Shown piece after piece: positions 1 through 9,121 of a stretch of 64,000 nucleotides of DNA (the stretch's first letter is position 1; every line of letters starts with the position of its first letter). Origin of the DNA: Natrinema zhouii. Lineage in GTDB: Archaea; Halobacteriota; Halobacteria; Halobacteriales; Natrialbaceae. The notes below the pieces were generated by a model that saw only the letters and a program-made list of their open reading frames with translations, had not been told where the DNA came from and ran no database searches. The stretch is taken from NCBI RefSeq assembly GCF_013456555.2, contig NZ_CP084885.1:124001-188000 (forward strand). Direction: 5' to 3'. A program made the translations under genes and the position numbers.

Positions 1-1
1 G

Positions 2-1018
2 ACGATTCGTCACGAGGACCCATTCGACGACCGCCACGTCGTGGCGGCCGTCGACTTCACACACGTTCCCTACCACGTCTGGCCGTGGATCGACAAGGAC
101 GAGAAAATCCCGAAAGCAGAGTATCCGCCGATGGTCAGCGGGTACAAAGAAGACGGTGAAATCAAGCACGGGTATACGTTCGCGACGATCACGATCGTCG
201 GGAACGATGTCCCAATCATCCTGGGTATCGAGCCGGTGAAGGAACGCTCTGCGTGGGAACCAGAAGACGCGCCAGCCGATTCGAAGGCGGATGTGGTTGA
301 CGTACTGCTGGACACAGCCCAGCAGTACGTCGATCTCGACGAAGTGCTCCTAGACCGGGGATTCTACAGTAACGAGGTGTACGCAACGATTCACGACCGC
401 GGGCTTGTGTACATGACGCCAGTGCCGAAGTACGAAGACGATTACGAGGCGATCGGGAAAATCAAGAGCAAAGAAGGAGTTGACGCCGCTGTCAAGAACG
501 ATGTTCCGTTCGCCATTGATGGCGAACTCCACCACACCGCAGAGTTCCTGTACGTACCAGCGACTGATGAGGAAGCTGAAGGAAGCTATGCCGTGTTCGT
601 GACCAACCGTGATCACGTCGCTCCCGACGAGATCATGCACGTCACCAACAGCTACAGCCGACGCTGGGATATCGAAAATCAGTACAAGTCGGTGAAAGCG
701 TTTCTTCCCAAGACGTCCTCGAAGGACTACCGTGTTCGGTTGTTCAGCTTCACGTTCGCAGCATTGTTGTACAATCTCTGGAGGCTTACCGATTACTTGG
801 TGAAGCTCGGAACAGACCGCGAGATCAGGTCGCCGCCGGTCGTGACCGCCAGGACATTCGTCCGGGCGGTCAGTCAATCTCTCCGACAGGTGGCTAAGCG
901 GAAAGCACTCGGTGTCGCTCGCCTGCAGCAAGCCGCAGGACTCGCGTTCTATCTCCTAAATCGCGTGTTGGACGCTGCTCGGCACATCTTGCTTAGCGAA
1001 CCAAGGATTGCGACATAG
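2..1018 (+). CDS. IS4-type (ISH8-like) transposase, 5' truncated by window edge
   Basis: DDE transposase of the haloarchaeal IS4/ISH8-like kind, which cuts and pastes its own element. The reading frame is open from base 2, and the GTG at 41 lies inside the gene, so the true start is left of the window. The segment YSRRWDIENQYKSVK near the middle fits the IS4 signature Y-(2)R-(3)E-(6)K, with the catalytic Glu. An upstream D-R-G-F-Y motif (LDRGFYSNEV) carries the second Asp. The C-terminus is complete and ends in TAG. The same family is represented by the broken copy just downstream on the other strand. Family assignment is firm; the exact IS name is not. Confidence 0.85.
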   Translation, partial: TIRHEDPFDDRHVVAAVDFTHVPYHVWPWIDKDEKIPKAEYPPMVSGYKEDGEIKHGYTFATITIVGNDVPIILGIEPVKERSAWEPEDAPADSKADVVDVLLDTAQQYVDLDEVLLDRGFYSNEVYATIHDRGLVYMTPVPKYEDDYEAIGKIKSKEGVDAAVKNDVPFAIDGELHHTAEFLYVPATDEEAEGSYAVFVTNRDHVAPDEIMHVTNSYSRRWDIENQYKSVKAFLPKTSSKDYRVRLFSFTFAALLYNLWRLTDYLVKLGTDREIRSPPVVTARTFVRAVSQSLRQVAKRKALGVARLQQAAGLAFYLLNRVLDAARHILLSEPRIAT

Positions 1019-1299
1019 GATTCGAGAGAGTTCTACTCGGATTTTATTTGATTCCTCCGAAGCTCGTTTGTAGACGCTCTACATCCCAGAAACGTGTGTA
1101 GTTGCGAATAGCCCCGAAGTTGTGCATGGAATCTAGGCCAGTTCCCTCCTCTCGGCTGGTCAACGTCCGGGATCGCCGATTACGCCGGCGCCAGAAGCTG
1201 ACCAATCAGGAAATTCCGAGAAACACCACGCAAACGATGGCGAAAAGGGAGATATGGTCTGAGATACCTCTACCGACGAGCGAACCCGCTGGGCGACTG

Positions 1300-1660
1300 C
1301 TACAGGAGTGCGCTCACCCGCCGGTCGAGGAAGCCGCGGAACCGCGTGGCCGTTATCCGGGGCTTCGACCGCACCTCTCCCTCCATCGAGACCTGCACGA
1401 GAAAGTCCACCAGCAACCACATATTGTAGAGGAGAACGGCGAACCCGAAGTGGAACAATCTGACCTCGAACTCCTTCGAGGTCGTCCATGCGGCGAACTC
1501 CTTGATCTTCTTGTACGTGTTCTCGATGCCGCCTCGGTTCTGATACCACTTGATCCGCCGCTTCGCCGATCTGTGGGAACCGGTGAAAAAGCGGCTCAAC
1601 ACGACCCACACGGCGTACGGAGCATCGGACAGTGCCAACTCACTCACCGGCTCCTACAGC
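1300..1660 (-). pseudogene. C-terminal remnant of an ISH8-like transposase
   Basis: Minus-strand frame whose middle (YQNRGGIENTYKKIKEF, then FEVRLFHFGFAVLLYNMW) matches the Y-R-E-K region and following helix of the IS4/ISH8-like transposase at the left edge of the window. The N-terminal half with the first two catalytic Asp residues is missing. Upstream codons run into stops around 1660, where the sequence changes to an unrelated plus-strand coding frame. This is a dead fragment. Confidence 0.7.
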
Positions 1661-1903
1661 CTCCTGTTCGACCGGAACGACCGCCTACCCGGCTTGTTCG
1701 AGGAACGCGATGAGTACGCGTGGTACCGCGACAGGCCGTACGATCCGTTCGAGGACTCGGGGAGCGCCGCCGCCCGCTACCGCGGGGGTGACCTCCTCCC
1801 CGTCTTGGAACATAACCTCGCCGATGTCCACCGCACGTGGGAACTTGGCGAACTCGTCCGCGAATTCGTCTCCTCGAAAGACATCTCAGAAAAGAAGCTT
1901 TGA
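1660..1903 (+). pseudogene. C-terminal remnant of an unidentified haloarchaeal protein
   Basis: A plus-strand frame with haloarchaeal codon bias (strong third-position G/C, many Asp/Glu/Arg) ends at a TGA just before the HxlR gene. It reads as the acidic C-terminal tail of a larger protein, with segments such as LLPVLEHNLADVHRTWELGE and FVSSKDISEKKL. The N-terminal part was lost where the transposase remnant joins at about 1660. I do not recognise the family with confidence; a tail of an RNase H-like or exonuclease-like protein is one possibility. Confidence 0.4.
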
Positions 1904-1909
1904 GGCAAA

Positions 1910-2287
1910 CTAGGTCTGCGAATCGTTCGTTGAGGGCTCGTCGTCGGTCTCTGACGCCCATTCGAGCAGCGGTTCGAGTCGCTCGCGCACTTCGTGACCC
2001 TCCTCCGTCAGCGCATACTCCACGCGCGGCGGAATCTCGTTGTACTGTGTCCGCGAAACCAGTCCTGCCTCCTCGGACTCGTCTAATCGCTTCGAGATCG
2101 TCGAGGTGCTGGCACTCGCGAGGTGATCTTCGATCTCGGCGAAGCGAAGCGAGTCGTGGGCGCCGATGATGCTGACCAACTGCATCGCGTACTTTCGACT
2201 GAGCGTGTTGATCACGCCCGTCAGTGGACAGTAACACGTCCCGTCCACGTCGCACGTCGGCTCCGGTGAGGAAGTAGCGTCTGCCAT
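1910..2287 (-). CDS. HxlR-family winged-helix regulator
   Basis: A 125-residue transcription factor of the HxlR/MarR-like winged-helix family. The N-terminus holds CDVDGTCYCPLTGVI, which puts cysteines ahead of the wHTH as in many haloarchaeal HxlR proteins. The HTH covers about residues 35-75 (LRFAEIEDHL, then TISKRLDESEEAGLVSR) and the wing about 80-95. The C-terminal tail is acidic. It is divergent from the truncated merA at 2366 across a 78-bp AT-rich gap, so it was probably the local regulator of that gene. Ligand unknown; the paired cysteines suggest metal or redox sensing (inference). Confidence 0.85.
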   Translation of the reverse strand: MADATSSPEPTCDVDGTCYCPLTGVINTLSRKYAMQLVSIIGAHDSLRFAEIEDHLASASTSTISKRLDESEEAGLVSRTQYNEIPPRVEYALTEEGHEVRERLEPLLEWASETDDEPSTNDSQT

Positions 2288-2365
2288 TACTTTGAGGCCT
2301 CCAACCTACTCCATAGCTTTGGACTCCACAATATAATAACTTCGCGTCACAAACTATAGGCGAAC

Positions 2366-2638
2366 ATGACGACTTCCCGCTCGTATGACCTCGTGATCCT
2401 CGGCGGCGGTGCAGCGGCCTTCGCGGCCATCACGGAGGCCGACCAGCGCGGCCTCTCGACCGCGATGGTGAACACCGGACTGCCACTCGGCGGGACGTGC
2501 GTGAACGTCGGCTGTGTGCCGAGCAAGCACCTCCCCGAAGTGAGAAATGACGTTCGTTCGGCCCCGAAGACCGACCGTGAACCGCCGTACGGTACTGCAA
2601 TCCGCCGGCGCCGGAAACGAGGCATATATAGTTCTTGA
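2366..2638 (+). pseudogene. merA: Truncated mercuric reductase / FAD pyridine-disulfide oxidoreductase
   Basis: The first 55 or so residues match the FAD-binding start of MerA-type flavoprotein disulfide reductases: a GGGAAA dinucleotide-binding loop near residue 14 and the redox-active motif GGTCVNVGCVPSK near residues 43-55. In MerA these two cysteines carry electrons to Hg(II). After LPEV the sequence becomes unrelated and basic and stops at 2638, against a normal length of about 470 residues. The NAD and dimerisation domains are absent, so this is a dead 5' fragment beside its likely regulator. Other members of the superfamily remain possible from this short stretch. Confidence 0.75.
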
Positions 2639-3371
2639 TGACTTCGGAAGTGGTTGTAGCAGGCGGTGTAGGCAGTCAGACCAGTACTCGGAACTGGCTG
2701 ATTGCCGTTGCTAGTTTCGTGAAACTGTCCAATCCGCATAGTGAAGGTCTGAAAGAGATTTTTGACAGCATCGAGCTTGGGGGAGTTGAGGTCTCTAGAG
2801 AGACCCGTTCAAGCATGGGTGGTCAGATTATCTATACAAACAATGAGGAATTCTGTGTATCAGACTTATTCTTTTTCTTTTAATTCTCTTAAAAACTCGG
2901 CAGCTGGATCGGTTTCCGATGCTCTGAAAGTTATGCATGGAGCATGACTTTGAGTCAGTATTGATCGCCACATAGAGCACACCTTCTTGTCCTCTTCGAA
3001 TTGCGCCTATTTTCATTCACAGCTACTCGGTTAAGTTCGGTTGTGAAGTTTTCTTCATGGGAATCACCGTATGGCTGTATCCCGTACTACCCGCCTGTCT
3101 GTTTCATTCAACTCCAAACCAGGCAAATAGATCGCCGCACTCTGACAGGGAGGTTGTCGATGTATTGGCCGTGCCTGCCGGCCTGGCTGGTTAGGTTGGC
3201 AAGCTCTTTCCCTCAAAATCCCTCATTTTCGGGCGCTAACGGATCTAATGAGTTTCAAACGGTTGCCTCTGATCCGGCTGATTAATATTTGAAAATCTAT
3301 CTGTAGGTAAATTCCCGGATCATGGGAATCCACCGCTTGCTTATGTTTCTGGTTTGCTGAGTGGTTAACTG
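2639..3371. other. Intergenic and decayed sequence before the first multicopper oxidase
   Basis: AT-richer than the flanks, with no convincing intact gene. Minus-strand codons 2881-3012 form a short open stretch ending in AEFLRELKEKE, which looks like a haloarchaeal protein tail, but no start codon or family is recognisable and stops lie just upstream. The last 150 bases presumably carry the promoter of the oxidase at 3372. Confidence 0.4.
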
Positions 3372-5015
3372 ATGGAACTTTCGCGTCGAAAACTGCTACT
3401 GAGTGGTACGGGAGCCACAAACCTTGTTGCAATTGCTGGTTGTACAAGCAATGATAATGGAGGTACGAATGGTGAGGAAAATCACGATGACCATGCAGAT
3501 CGTAATGGCGGCAGTGAGGTAGAGAGTGATTTCACACCGATTGACCGGTCAATTGAGGGCCTATCTGATACCCAGGCAACGGAGGAGGTTCGCCTCGAGG
3601 ATGGCGACACCTACACGCTTAACGCTGAAGTCGTACGGCATGATCCAGGCATTGGTAACGAGATTGCCATGTACGCTTACAACGGACAGATCCCGGGTCC
3701 AACGCTACGCGTGCCACAGGGGGCAGAAATTGATATAGCAGTCGTGAATAATTTGCCGTACGAGACCACTGTCCACTGGCATGGGCTCCGCCTAGATATA
3801 GAAAATGATGGCGTTCCGGATATGACGCAGGACCCCATCGACCCTGATGAAACGTTTGAATATACAGTAGAATTTCCCGACGAGGGCGTCTTTTGGTATC
3901 ATCCGCACTTACGTGAGGATCTGCAGCAGAATCTCGGGCTGCGCGGAGCGATCATCGTCGAAGGTCCGCGCGAGGATGAAGAGGAATGGCCGCATGAGGA
4001 GATTGTCACCTTGAGTGATCTGAAAATAGTTGATGATGATGTATATCCGCTATGGGAAGAATCTGTCAACCATGCTATGATGGGACGGTTCGGAAACCGC
4101 CTGCTCACAAATGGAGCAAACGAATGGTCCACCGAAGCAGATTCCGGTGAGCGCGTTCGGCTACACTTGTTGAATGTCGCTAATGCTCGTCCCTTCCAAA
4201 TAAGCGCAAAAGGGGCCGATCGAATGGAACTTATCGGACTGGATGGGGGATTCCTTCCTAAGCCGGATGACGTCTCTGGGGTACTCCTTTCTCCATCTGA
4301 ACGGGCAACAGTAGACATCTTGATGCCCGAAGAAGGTGACGTTCGCCTCGTAAACACAACCCCTCATGGAGAGAACGAGCTCGGCTTGCTCGAGTCCACA
4401 GGCACCGAAAGAGTGGATACACTGGATGCGCCGATGGAACCACATCAGCGCGCTGAAGAGGACCTTGCCGAGGCGTTTGCTAAGTCAGGAGAGCCAGTAG
4501 ACATCACGTGGGAGCTTGACATCAAGATAGACCACGAACTCCATGAGATGATGGACATGGACGATATGGACCATGAAGACATGGATGACATGGACCATGA
4601 AGACGGTCCACCACCGATCGAGTGGGAAGACGATATGGAGGATATAAACGAAATAAGCACAAACGAACTGGTTACGCACATCATCAGAGACCAAGAGACT
4701 GGCAACGAGAACATGGATATTGAACCTGTGTTTGACTACGACAGCTTCGGACGTATCAAGATCAAGAATCTCCCTGATACCGAACATCCCATGCAACATC
4801 CGATCCACCTTCATGGTGTCCACTTCCTGGTAGACACGATCGACGGAGAACCGAACCCACATCCTTCTTGGAAGGATACAGTGCATGTGTCGGCCGGGAG
4901 CGAGGTCGTAATTACGGTTCCTATGTCGAATCCTGGGGCCTGGCTAGCTCATTGCCACATTAATGAGCACTTGGAGGCCGACATGAAAGCTACATTCACT
5001 GTAAAAGATCCCTGA
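3372..5015 (+). CDS. Exported multicopper oxidase (laccase/CumA type) with Met/Asp/His-rich insert
   Basis: A 547-residue three-domain cupredoxin oxidase that couples substrate or Cu(I) oxidation to reduction of O2. The N-terminus SRRKLLLSGTGATN...AGC is a Tat signal with a lipobox, so the protein is probably lipid-anchored outside the cell. All four copper motifs are visible: HWH at residues 135-137, HPH at 177-179, HPIHLH at 476-481 and HCH near 527-529. The insert at about 388-415 repeats MDxxDMDHED and resembles the Met-rich copper-binding segment of CueO-like cuprous oxidases (inference). The gene stands alone, with a merA fragment upstream and decayed membrane genes downstream, and fits a copper-resistance role. 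Base composition is less GC-rich than most of the window. Confidence 0.9.
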   Translation: MELSRRKLLLSGTGATNLVAIAGCTSNDNGGTNGEENHDDHADRNGGSEVESDFTPIDRSIEGLSDTQATEEVRLEDGDTYTLNAEVVRHDPGIGNEIAMYAYNGQIPGPTLRVPQGAEIDIAVVNNLPYETTVHWHGLRLDIENDGVPDMTQDPIDPDETFEYTVEFPDEGVFWYHPHLREDLQQNLGLRGAIIVEGPREDEEEWPHEEIVTLSDLKIVDDDVYPLWEESVNHAMMGRFGNRLLTNGANEWSTEADSGERVRLHLLNVANARPFQISAKGADRMELIGLDGGFLPKPDDVSGVLLSPSERATVDILMPEEGDVRLVNTTPHGENELGLLESTGTERVDTLDAPMEPHQRAEEDLAEAFAKSGEPVDITWELDIKIDHELHEMMDMDDMDHEDMDDMDHEDGPPPIEWEDDMEDINEISTNELVTHIIRDQETGNENMDIEPVFDYDSFGRIKIKNLPDTEHPMQHPIHLHGVHFLVDTIDGEPNPHPSWKDTVHVSAGSEVVITVPMSNPGAWLAHCHINEHLEADMKATFTVKDP

Positions 5016-5166
5016 TCACTGTTGTAGCCTCAAAATTCCAATTCAAGTACCTAAAGTACCGGGTTTCAAATACTCGCGGTAAGATTTCACAGATTGCCTG
5101 ACTTGTAGGCCCGATAATATTAATGACAAGACATTCGCACCATTTGGAGTACAGGACAGAAGGATG

Positions 5167-5841
5167 TCAGTCTTGTACTGTTCTTTTGTATATAGTGTAT
5201 GACAGTATCAATATGAATCCGGTTATTGTAAGAAGTAGTATAGTTGAACTGGAGATCTGTGCGGTATCGATGCTGAGTGACTGTGCAACTGCGCCGATGT
5301 ATACGAAGCCGATCACCTAAGGGATCCCTCCGACAAACATCCCGATTAGATATGAGTGGAACCGAACGCCCGCAATCCCTGCCACATAGACAACGATATC
5401 AGTCGGTAAAGGCGTTAATCGTGCACAAATTTCCCCTTGTGTTTGACCCGTAATCTGGAAAAATCAGTCGCATATAACACTTGTTTCCTTAACCAGTCCA
5501 TTATTTGTTTTGGAAGATGTTCCAACAATATATATTGGGAGAACAGTCACGAGCCCACCGATCAACCCAATAATCATCCCTGTTCGAAATCCGTATAGGA
5601 ATCCAATAGCGGTCGGGAATAGACCATGAGGCCAGCCAAAGAAAGGACGGAGTAGATAGCCTAGGAAAATCAGGAAGAGAAACCATGGCGAATTGGAGGC
5701 CTCATTAAGGATAGTAAGAGCATGAGAATCCGAAAATACAAAGTTCGCTGAAAGGACACTTCCCAAAAGTACGACTCCTAGGATATCCCGTTTTGTGAGT
5801 AACCATACGCCTTCATCCTTGTTTCTCCACCAAGAATCCAT
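5167..5841 (-). pseudogene. VTT/DedA-like (TVP38/TMEM64) membrane protein with two in-frame stops
   Basis: One frame runs 225 codons from ATG at 5841 to TGA at 5167 and is interrupted only by TGA at 5464-5466 and TAG at 5317-5319. The first part has hydrophobic segments and GWPHGLFPTAIGFLYGF. Past the first stop the same frame reads ARLTPLPTDIVVYVAG, the conserved re-entrant loop of SNARE-associated/VTT proteins, then FVGGIP, the TAG, and VIGFVYIGAVAQS. The total length fits the family (about 220 residues). Because the frame survives both sides of each stop, decay by point mutation is recent. The family is thought to act in lipid or ion homeostasis at the membrane. Confidence 0.75.
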
Positions 5842-5895
5842 GGTTAGGTTATACTAACTCTTGCTGAAATTCGTATGGACGAGTGATCTTGTCAG

Positions 5896-6186
5896 TCATA
5901 GTTGGTTCCGCTCAGTATAAAGCAAGTACATGATTATCATAAAACCAATAGCTAAGAACAGGCTTTCCACCAAGACCTAAATTTTGAGTGACATATAGAA
6001 GAGCTGATTAGCAATTCCTGCGAGAAGCGCTCCGGAAGTAATTGTCCCAAAGCCTAGAGACAGGACACGAAGTGACGATACACCAGCCCGTCGATATGCT
6101 TTATACGCGATAAACGTCACGCTACCGCCAAGGAGTAGAATGAGCGTTTTGAGCGAAATGATGGCGGTATCGAACATCATACTCAT
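5896..6186 (-). pseudogene. Small haloarchaeal membrane protein (DUF7521-like) with an in-frame TAG
   Basis: Starts at the ATG at 6186, overlapping the stop of the upstream gene as ATGA. It has three hydrophobic stretches: FDTAIISLKTLILLLGGSV, then the basic loop YKAYRRAG, then LSLGFGTITSGALLAGIANQ. A TAG at 5977-5979 interrupts the frame, which continues as VLVESLFLAIGFMIIMYLLY to a TGA at 5896. The post-stop part supplies the last helix expected for this roughly 90-residue family. DUF7521 is my recollection of the family name. Probably non-functional or truncated. Confidence 0.65.
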
Positions 6187-6368
6187 AATTCTTCCCCCAT
6201 CTTCGACCACATGTCAGCAAGACGTTCGTCTACGCGGCATGCTGGTCGGTCGATTGCGACCGAAAATTCCTCGTCATCATCTACTGATATGGTGACATCG
6301 GTCACGTCACGCTCGTATTGTGTGATTCGCCCTCCCCCGGGATGAACTTCAATGAGTTCGCGAACCAT
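6183..6368 (-). CDS. Small acidic protein of unknown function
   Basis: A 61-residue protein with GGGRITQYERDV, an acidic patch (DDDEEF) and a C-terminal DMWSKMGEEL. No family recognised. Its stop overlaps the start of the DUF7521-like gene by 4 bases, so the two were one transcription unit. Its 5' end lies at the boundary of the IS fragment that begins at about 6366, so the promoter side has been replaced by IS sequence, and the start codon could be secondary to a longer, truncated protein. Confidence 0.55.
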   Translation of the reverse strand: MVRELIEVHPGGGRITQYERDVTDVTISVDDDEEFSVAIDRPACRVDERLADMWSKMGEEL

Positions 6369-7068
6369 CCGTCTTTAGTTAGGAGACGAATCGCGTGACG
6401 GCGGTGGCTTATCGAGGTATGCTTGCGGAAGGAACGAGGAGGCGGCAAGTGTGCAACAAGACGCCTCCTCATCTCGAATTATGCGTCGGCTCACTACACT
6501 GTTTCCCTCCGAGTTCCTCGAAGGGCACGCCGAGGAACTCGGCGTGGTCGAACGCGACCGCAAGCTCCAGATTCCTGTCTTCGTCTGGGCATTCGTGTTC
6601 GGCTTCGCCGCAGGCGAGAGCCGAACACTCACTGGGTTCAGACGGAGCTACAACGCTACAGCGGATGAAACGATCTCTCCTGGCGGATTCTATCAGCGAC
6701 TGACGCCCTCGCTCGCGGAATATCTCCGCGACCTCGTCGAGGTCGCGCTCGACGAGGTCGCTGTCCCGGATACAGTTGATGCAGATTTCGACCGGTTCCG
6801 TGACGTGATGGTCGCTGACGGGACGATCCTGCGGTTACATCAGTTTCTCGCTGATGCGTACGAACCACGGAAAGGGGAGCAGGGTGGAGCGCGGCTCCAC
6901 CTGCTCCACAACGTCATTCCACCAGAACGCTGGGCGGCGACCTTCCGGTCGCACGCCCAGCTCATCCTTCACGAACTCGGTGAACACCTCGGCTACTCTC
7001 CGCCACCGTTGCTGGAACGGTTGATCGACGACGCTCAGAAGATACACCAACAACGACCGATACTCTAA
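6366..7068 (+). mobile_element. Left part of an IS4-type element with the N-terminal half of its transposase
   Basis: The end sequence CATCCGTCTTTAGTTAGGAG begins at about 6367. A transposase frame runs from about 6484 (MRRLTTLFPSEFLE) to TAA at 7068. It contains FVWAFVFGFAAGESRTL and the first catalytic Asp in VMVADGTILRLHQ, but lacks the second Asp and the Glu region, so only half of the enzyme remains. The right side stops just before an IS630 that starts at 7112. The same terminal sequence occurs inverted at 52677, which identifies it as a true IS end. Confidence 0.7.
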
Positions 7069-7111
7069 GAGAGGCTCGCTACCGCTACATAACCGAGGAC
7101 TGGGGCCTAAC

Positions 7112-8187
7112 TAATACTGATGGCTAAAAGTTCATGTATCTCTAGATACGGGGAATAGTATGGCGACGTTGGAGGACGTCTCTGTCGAAGACCTCCGCCA
7201 GATCTTGGCGGAGGTCGATGATGCTGATGCGACAAAGCGGCTCATGGCCGCGATCACCTACAAAGAGATAGAAGATCTAACGCAAGCAGAAGCTGCCACA
7301 CTCTATGGATTTTCCAGCAGCTGGGCCTCGAAATGGTTCAACCGACTCGAACGGCTCGCCGACGAGCCGTTCGAGGAGGTCGTCTACGACAAACCACGAG
7401 AGGGCAGACCATCCGAACTCTCTGACGGCGAGCACGAGCAGTTTGTTGAGGTACTTCACGAGCCTCCCGAAGACGTTGGATACGACGCGCCCGCGTGGTC
7501 TGTTTCACTAGCGCGTCACTATCTCTCCGAAGAATTCGGTGTTGAGTACTGCGAACGCCATGTCCGACGACTGATGTCCGAGGCCGGGCTGTCCTGGAAG
7601 ACAGCTCGGCCGGAGTTCCACAAGTCCGACGAACGAGCCCAAGAGGCCTGGGAAGACAGGTTCAAAAAAAGCGCGACAACTTGGACGACGAATACACGAT
7701 TCTGACCATCGATCAGACGCGACAGGTGCTCTCGACGCTGATCTACGCGTGGTTTCCAGAAGGGGAGCGCCCGTCACTCCCGGTGACGGGCGCGTGGGAC
7801 AGCATCAAACTCCTCGGGGCAGCCAGCGATGGCGGCGAGACGTTCTTTCTCCCGTGTGAAGAGAATTTCAACAGCGACACCACAATCCGGTTGCTCGACG
7901 CTCTCCGAACCGAGTTCGGCGAGAAAATCTGCGTTGTCTTAGATAATGCCTCCTATTTTACGGCGAACAAGGTGCAGGAATTCGCCGAAGGAACTCCGAT
8001 CGAACTGTGTTACCTTCCACGGGGTTCAGCTCTGGTGAACCCCGTGGAAGAGTGCTGGCGACGACTCAATCAAGCACTCGGCAACCGCTTGTTCAACACG
8101 CTGGATGAACTTCAGGAGGCTGTACTGACCGCGCTTAACGACATCGAACCGCCGAATGTCTTTACGTACTTATGTCCTTGAGTATTA
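7112..8187 (+). mobile_element. IS630-family element with TA target duplication
   Basis: Inverted ends TAATACTGATGGCTAAAAG (left) and TAATACTCAAGGACATAAG (right, reverse complement) bound a 1076-bp element, and each starts with the TA that IS630/Tc1-mariner elements duplicate. It holds one transposase gene in two overlapping frames. It sits directly beside the half IS4 element. It is one of three IS630-type elements in the window; the ends and proteins differ enough that they are distinct subtypes. Confidence 0.8.
7160..8181 (+). CDS. IS630 transposase in two frames (7160-7705 and 7681-8181)
   Basis: The first frame (181 aa) carries the N-terminal HTH pair and the region ending HKSDERAQEAWEDRFKK. 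The second (starting DDEYTILTIDQTRQ) carries the DDE catalytic part, with Asp in TIDQT, VVLDNASYF, and NPVEECWRRLN with the final Glu. The switch falls on seven A residues at about 7664-7671. One more A, or a -1 slip there, gives a continuous protein (RFKKKRDNLDDEY). The window's related intact copy has a longer A-run at the same place. This is either programmed -1 frameshifting, known in IS630 elements, or a one-base deletion. Confidence 0.75.
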
Positions 8188-8189
8188 AC

Positions 8190-8506
8190 CGGTCTTTGAG
8201 CCACGGACCTGTGTCAAACTCTGTGCTGTCGTGTGCTTTTTCGTCAGTGACGCTGAACCGGTCGATCGTCTGATCGGAGATGAAGTCAAGTACTGGATCG
8301 ATACTTGGGGTGCACAAGTCCTACGATCAAATAAAAGCGGATTAGGTCCTGACTTGACAGACCCTATCGTTGGAGAAGCCATAGAGACCCTCGACCTCCT
8401 CGTCAATACCTCAACCGGGATCACACATCCATCCGATCGATCCACCTGCATCGAGATATTCAAAACACTTCACAACGAGGACATACGCTTTGACCCTGAT
8501 GCAATC
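8190..8506 (+). pseudogene. Internal fragment of an unidentified protein between two IS ends
   Basis: An open plus-strand frame with coding character runs from the IS630 right end to the IS5-like solo end and includes EVKYWIDTWGAQVL and PIVGEAIETLDLLV. The last codons (CCVE, stop) come from the IS end. No domain recognised. The piece lost both ends to the flanking elements, so it is a remnant. Confidence 0.45.
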
Positions 8507-8599
8507 TGCTGTGTTGAATAGCGATCTAACCAGCTGATATCATGAGGTAGAAGGATGAAGCAGAGGAAATCAGCTCTTGTCCATGGAGGTCGATCTCCT
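8507..8599 (+). mobile_element. Solo left end of an IS5-like element
   Basis: TGCTGTGTTGAATAGCGATC and the following bases match, with few differences, the left ends at 44692 and 46884. The match runs through the first six codons of the transposase (MEVDLL) and then breaks abruptly into an ArdC-like gene read on the other strand. This is a one-ended deletion relic that records the junction base near 8600. Confidence 0.75.
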
Positions 8600-8879
8600 C
8601 GCCTTCCTGGACGTGCCGGTCGAACTCCTCCTGCCACGTCCGGTAGCCCGCCACGCGGGTTGCCTTGGGACACTGGCGCTTGGTGAGGAGCGTGTTTCGA
8701 TACGAGTAGTCATGGAAGCGACTCTGGATGTTTAGCCACTCCTAGAACTTTGCGCTGGCCTGCGCGTCGTCGACGCCGGCGACGAGCTCGTTGATCCACT
8801 GTTCGATGGTGCTGTTCATCTCGTCGGATCGTGTGTCGGTCTGATCGAAGGAGACCGACGAATCACTGGTCGTAGCCAT
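8600..8879 (-). pseudogene. N-terminal fragment of an ArdC-like antirestriction protein
   Basis: Starts at ATG 8879 (MATTSDSSVSFDQTDTRSDE) and matches the first 95 or so residues of the intact ArdC-like proteins at 34672 and 40733, including the conserved FHDYSYRNTLL and ATRVAGYRTW. A TAG at 8742-8744 replaces the Gln of FQEWL. The 3' end is cut off by the IS end at 8600, so the metallopeptidase-like domain is missing. Third ArdC copy of the window, dead. Confidence 0.8.
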
Positions 8880-8930
8880 AGTGTTCACCGAATCGAGTCC
8901 ACGGCGACTGCGGCCGTTCAGAACGCGCTG

Positions 8931-8957
8931 CACCCCTCAAGGGCGTACAAAAAACAC
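8931..8957 (-). promoter_or_regulatory. Leader element (GTGTTTTTT box plus CCCTTGAGGGG hairpin)
   Basis: On the minus strand, GTGTTTTTTGTACGCCCTTG is followed by AGGGG, 52 bases upstream of the ArdC fragment start. One member of the leader-element family found before at least 13 minus-strand genes in this window. Confidence 0.55.
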
Positions 8958-9121
8958 ATCCGTACACCGCAATTGACGATTCAGCTACTCTGCAATGGGA
9001 ATACTCGCAGTACTGCTACTGGTTAGTCACCGATGGGAACTTACGCCTGCTACCACCATCTCTACAAAATGGGAGGGCCTGGGTTGATGGATGTCGGCAC
9101 TGGTTGCCTCTCAGCAAATTT

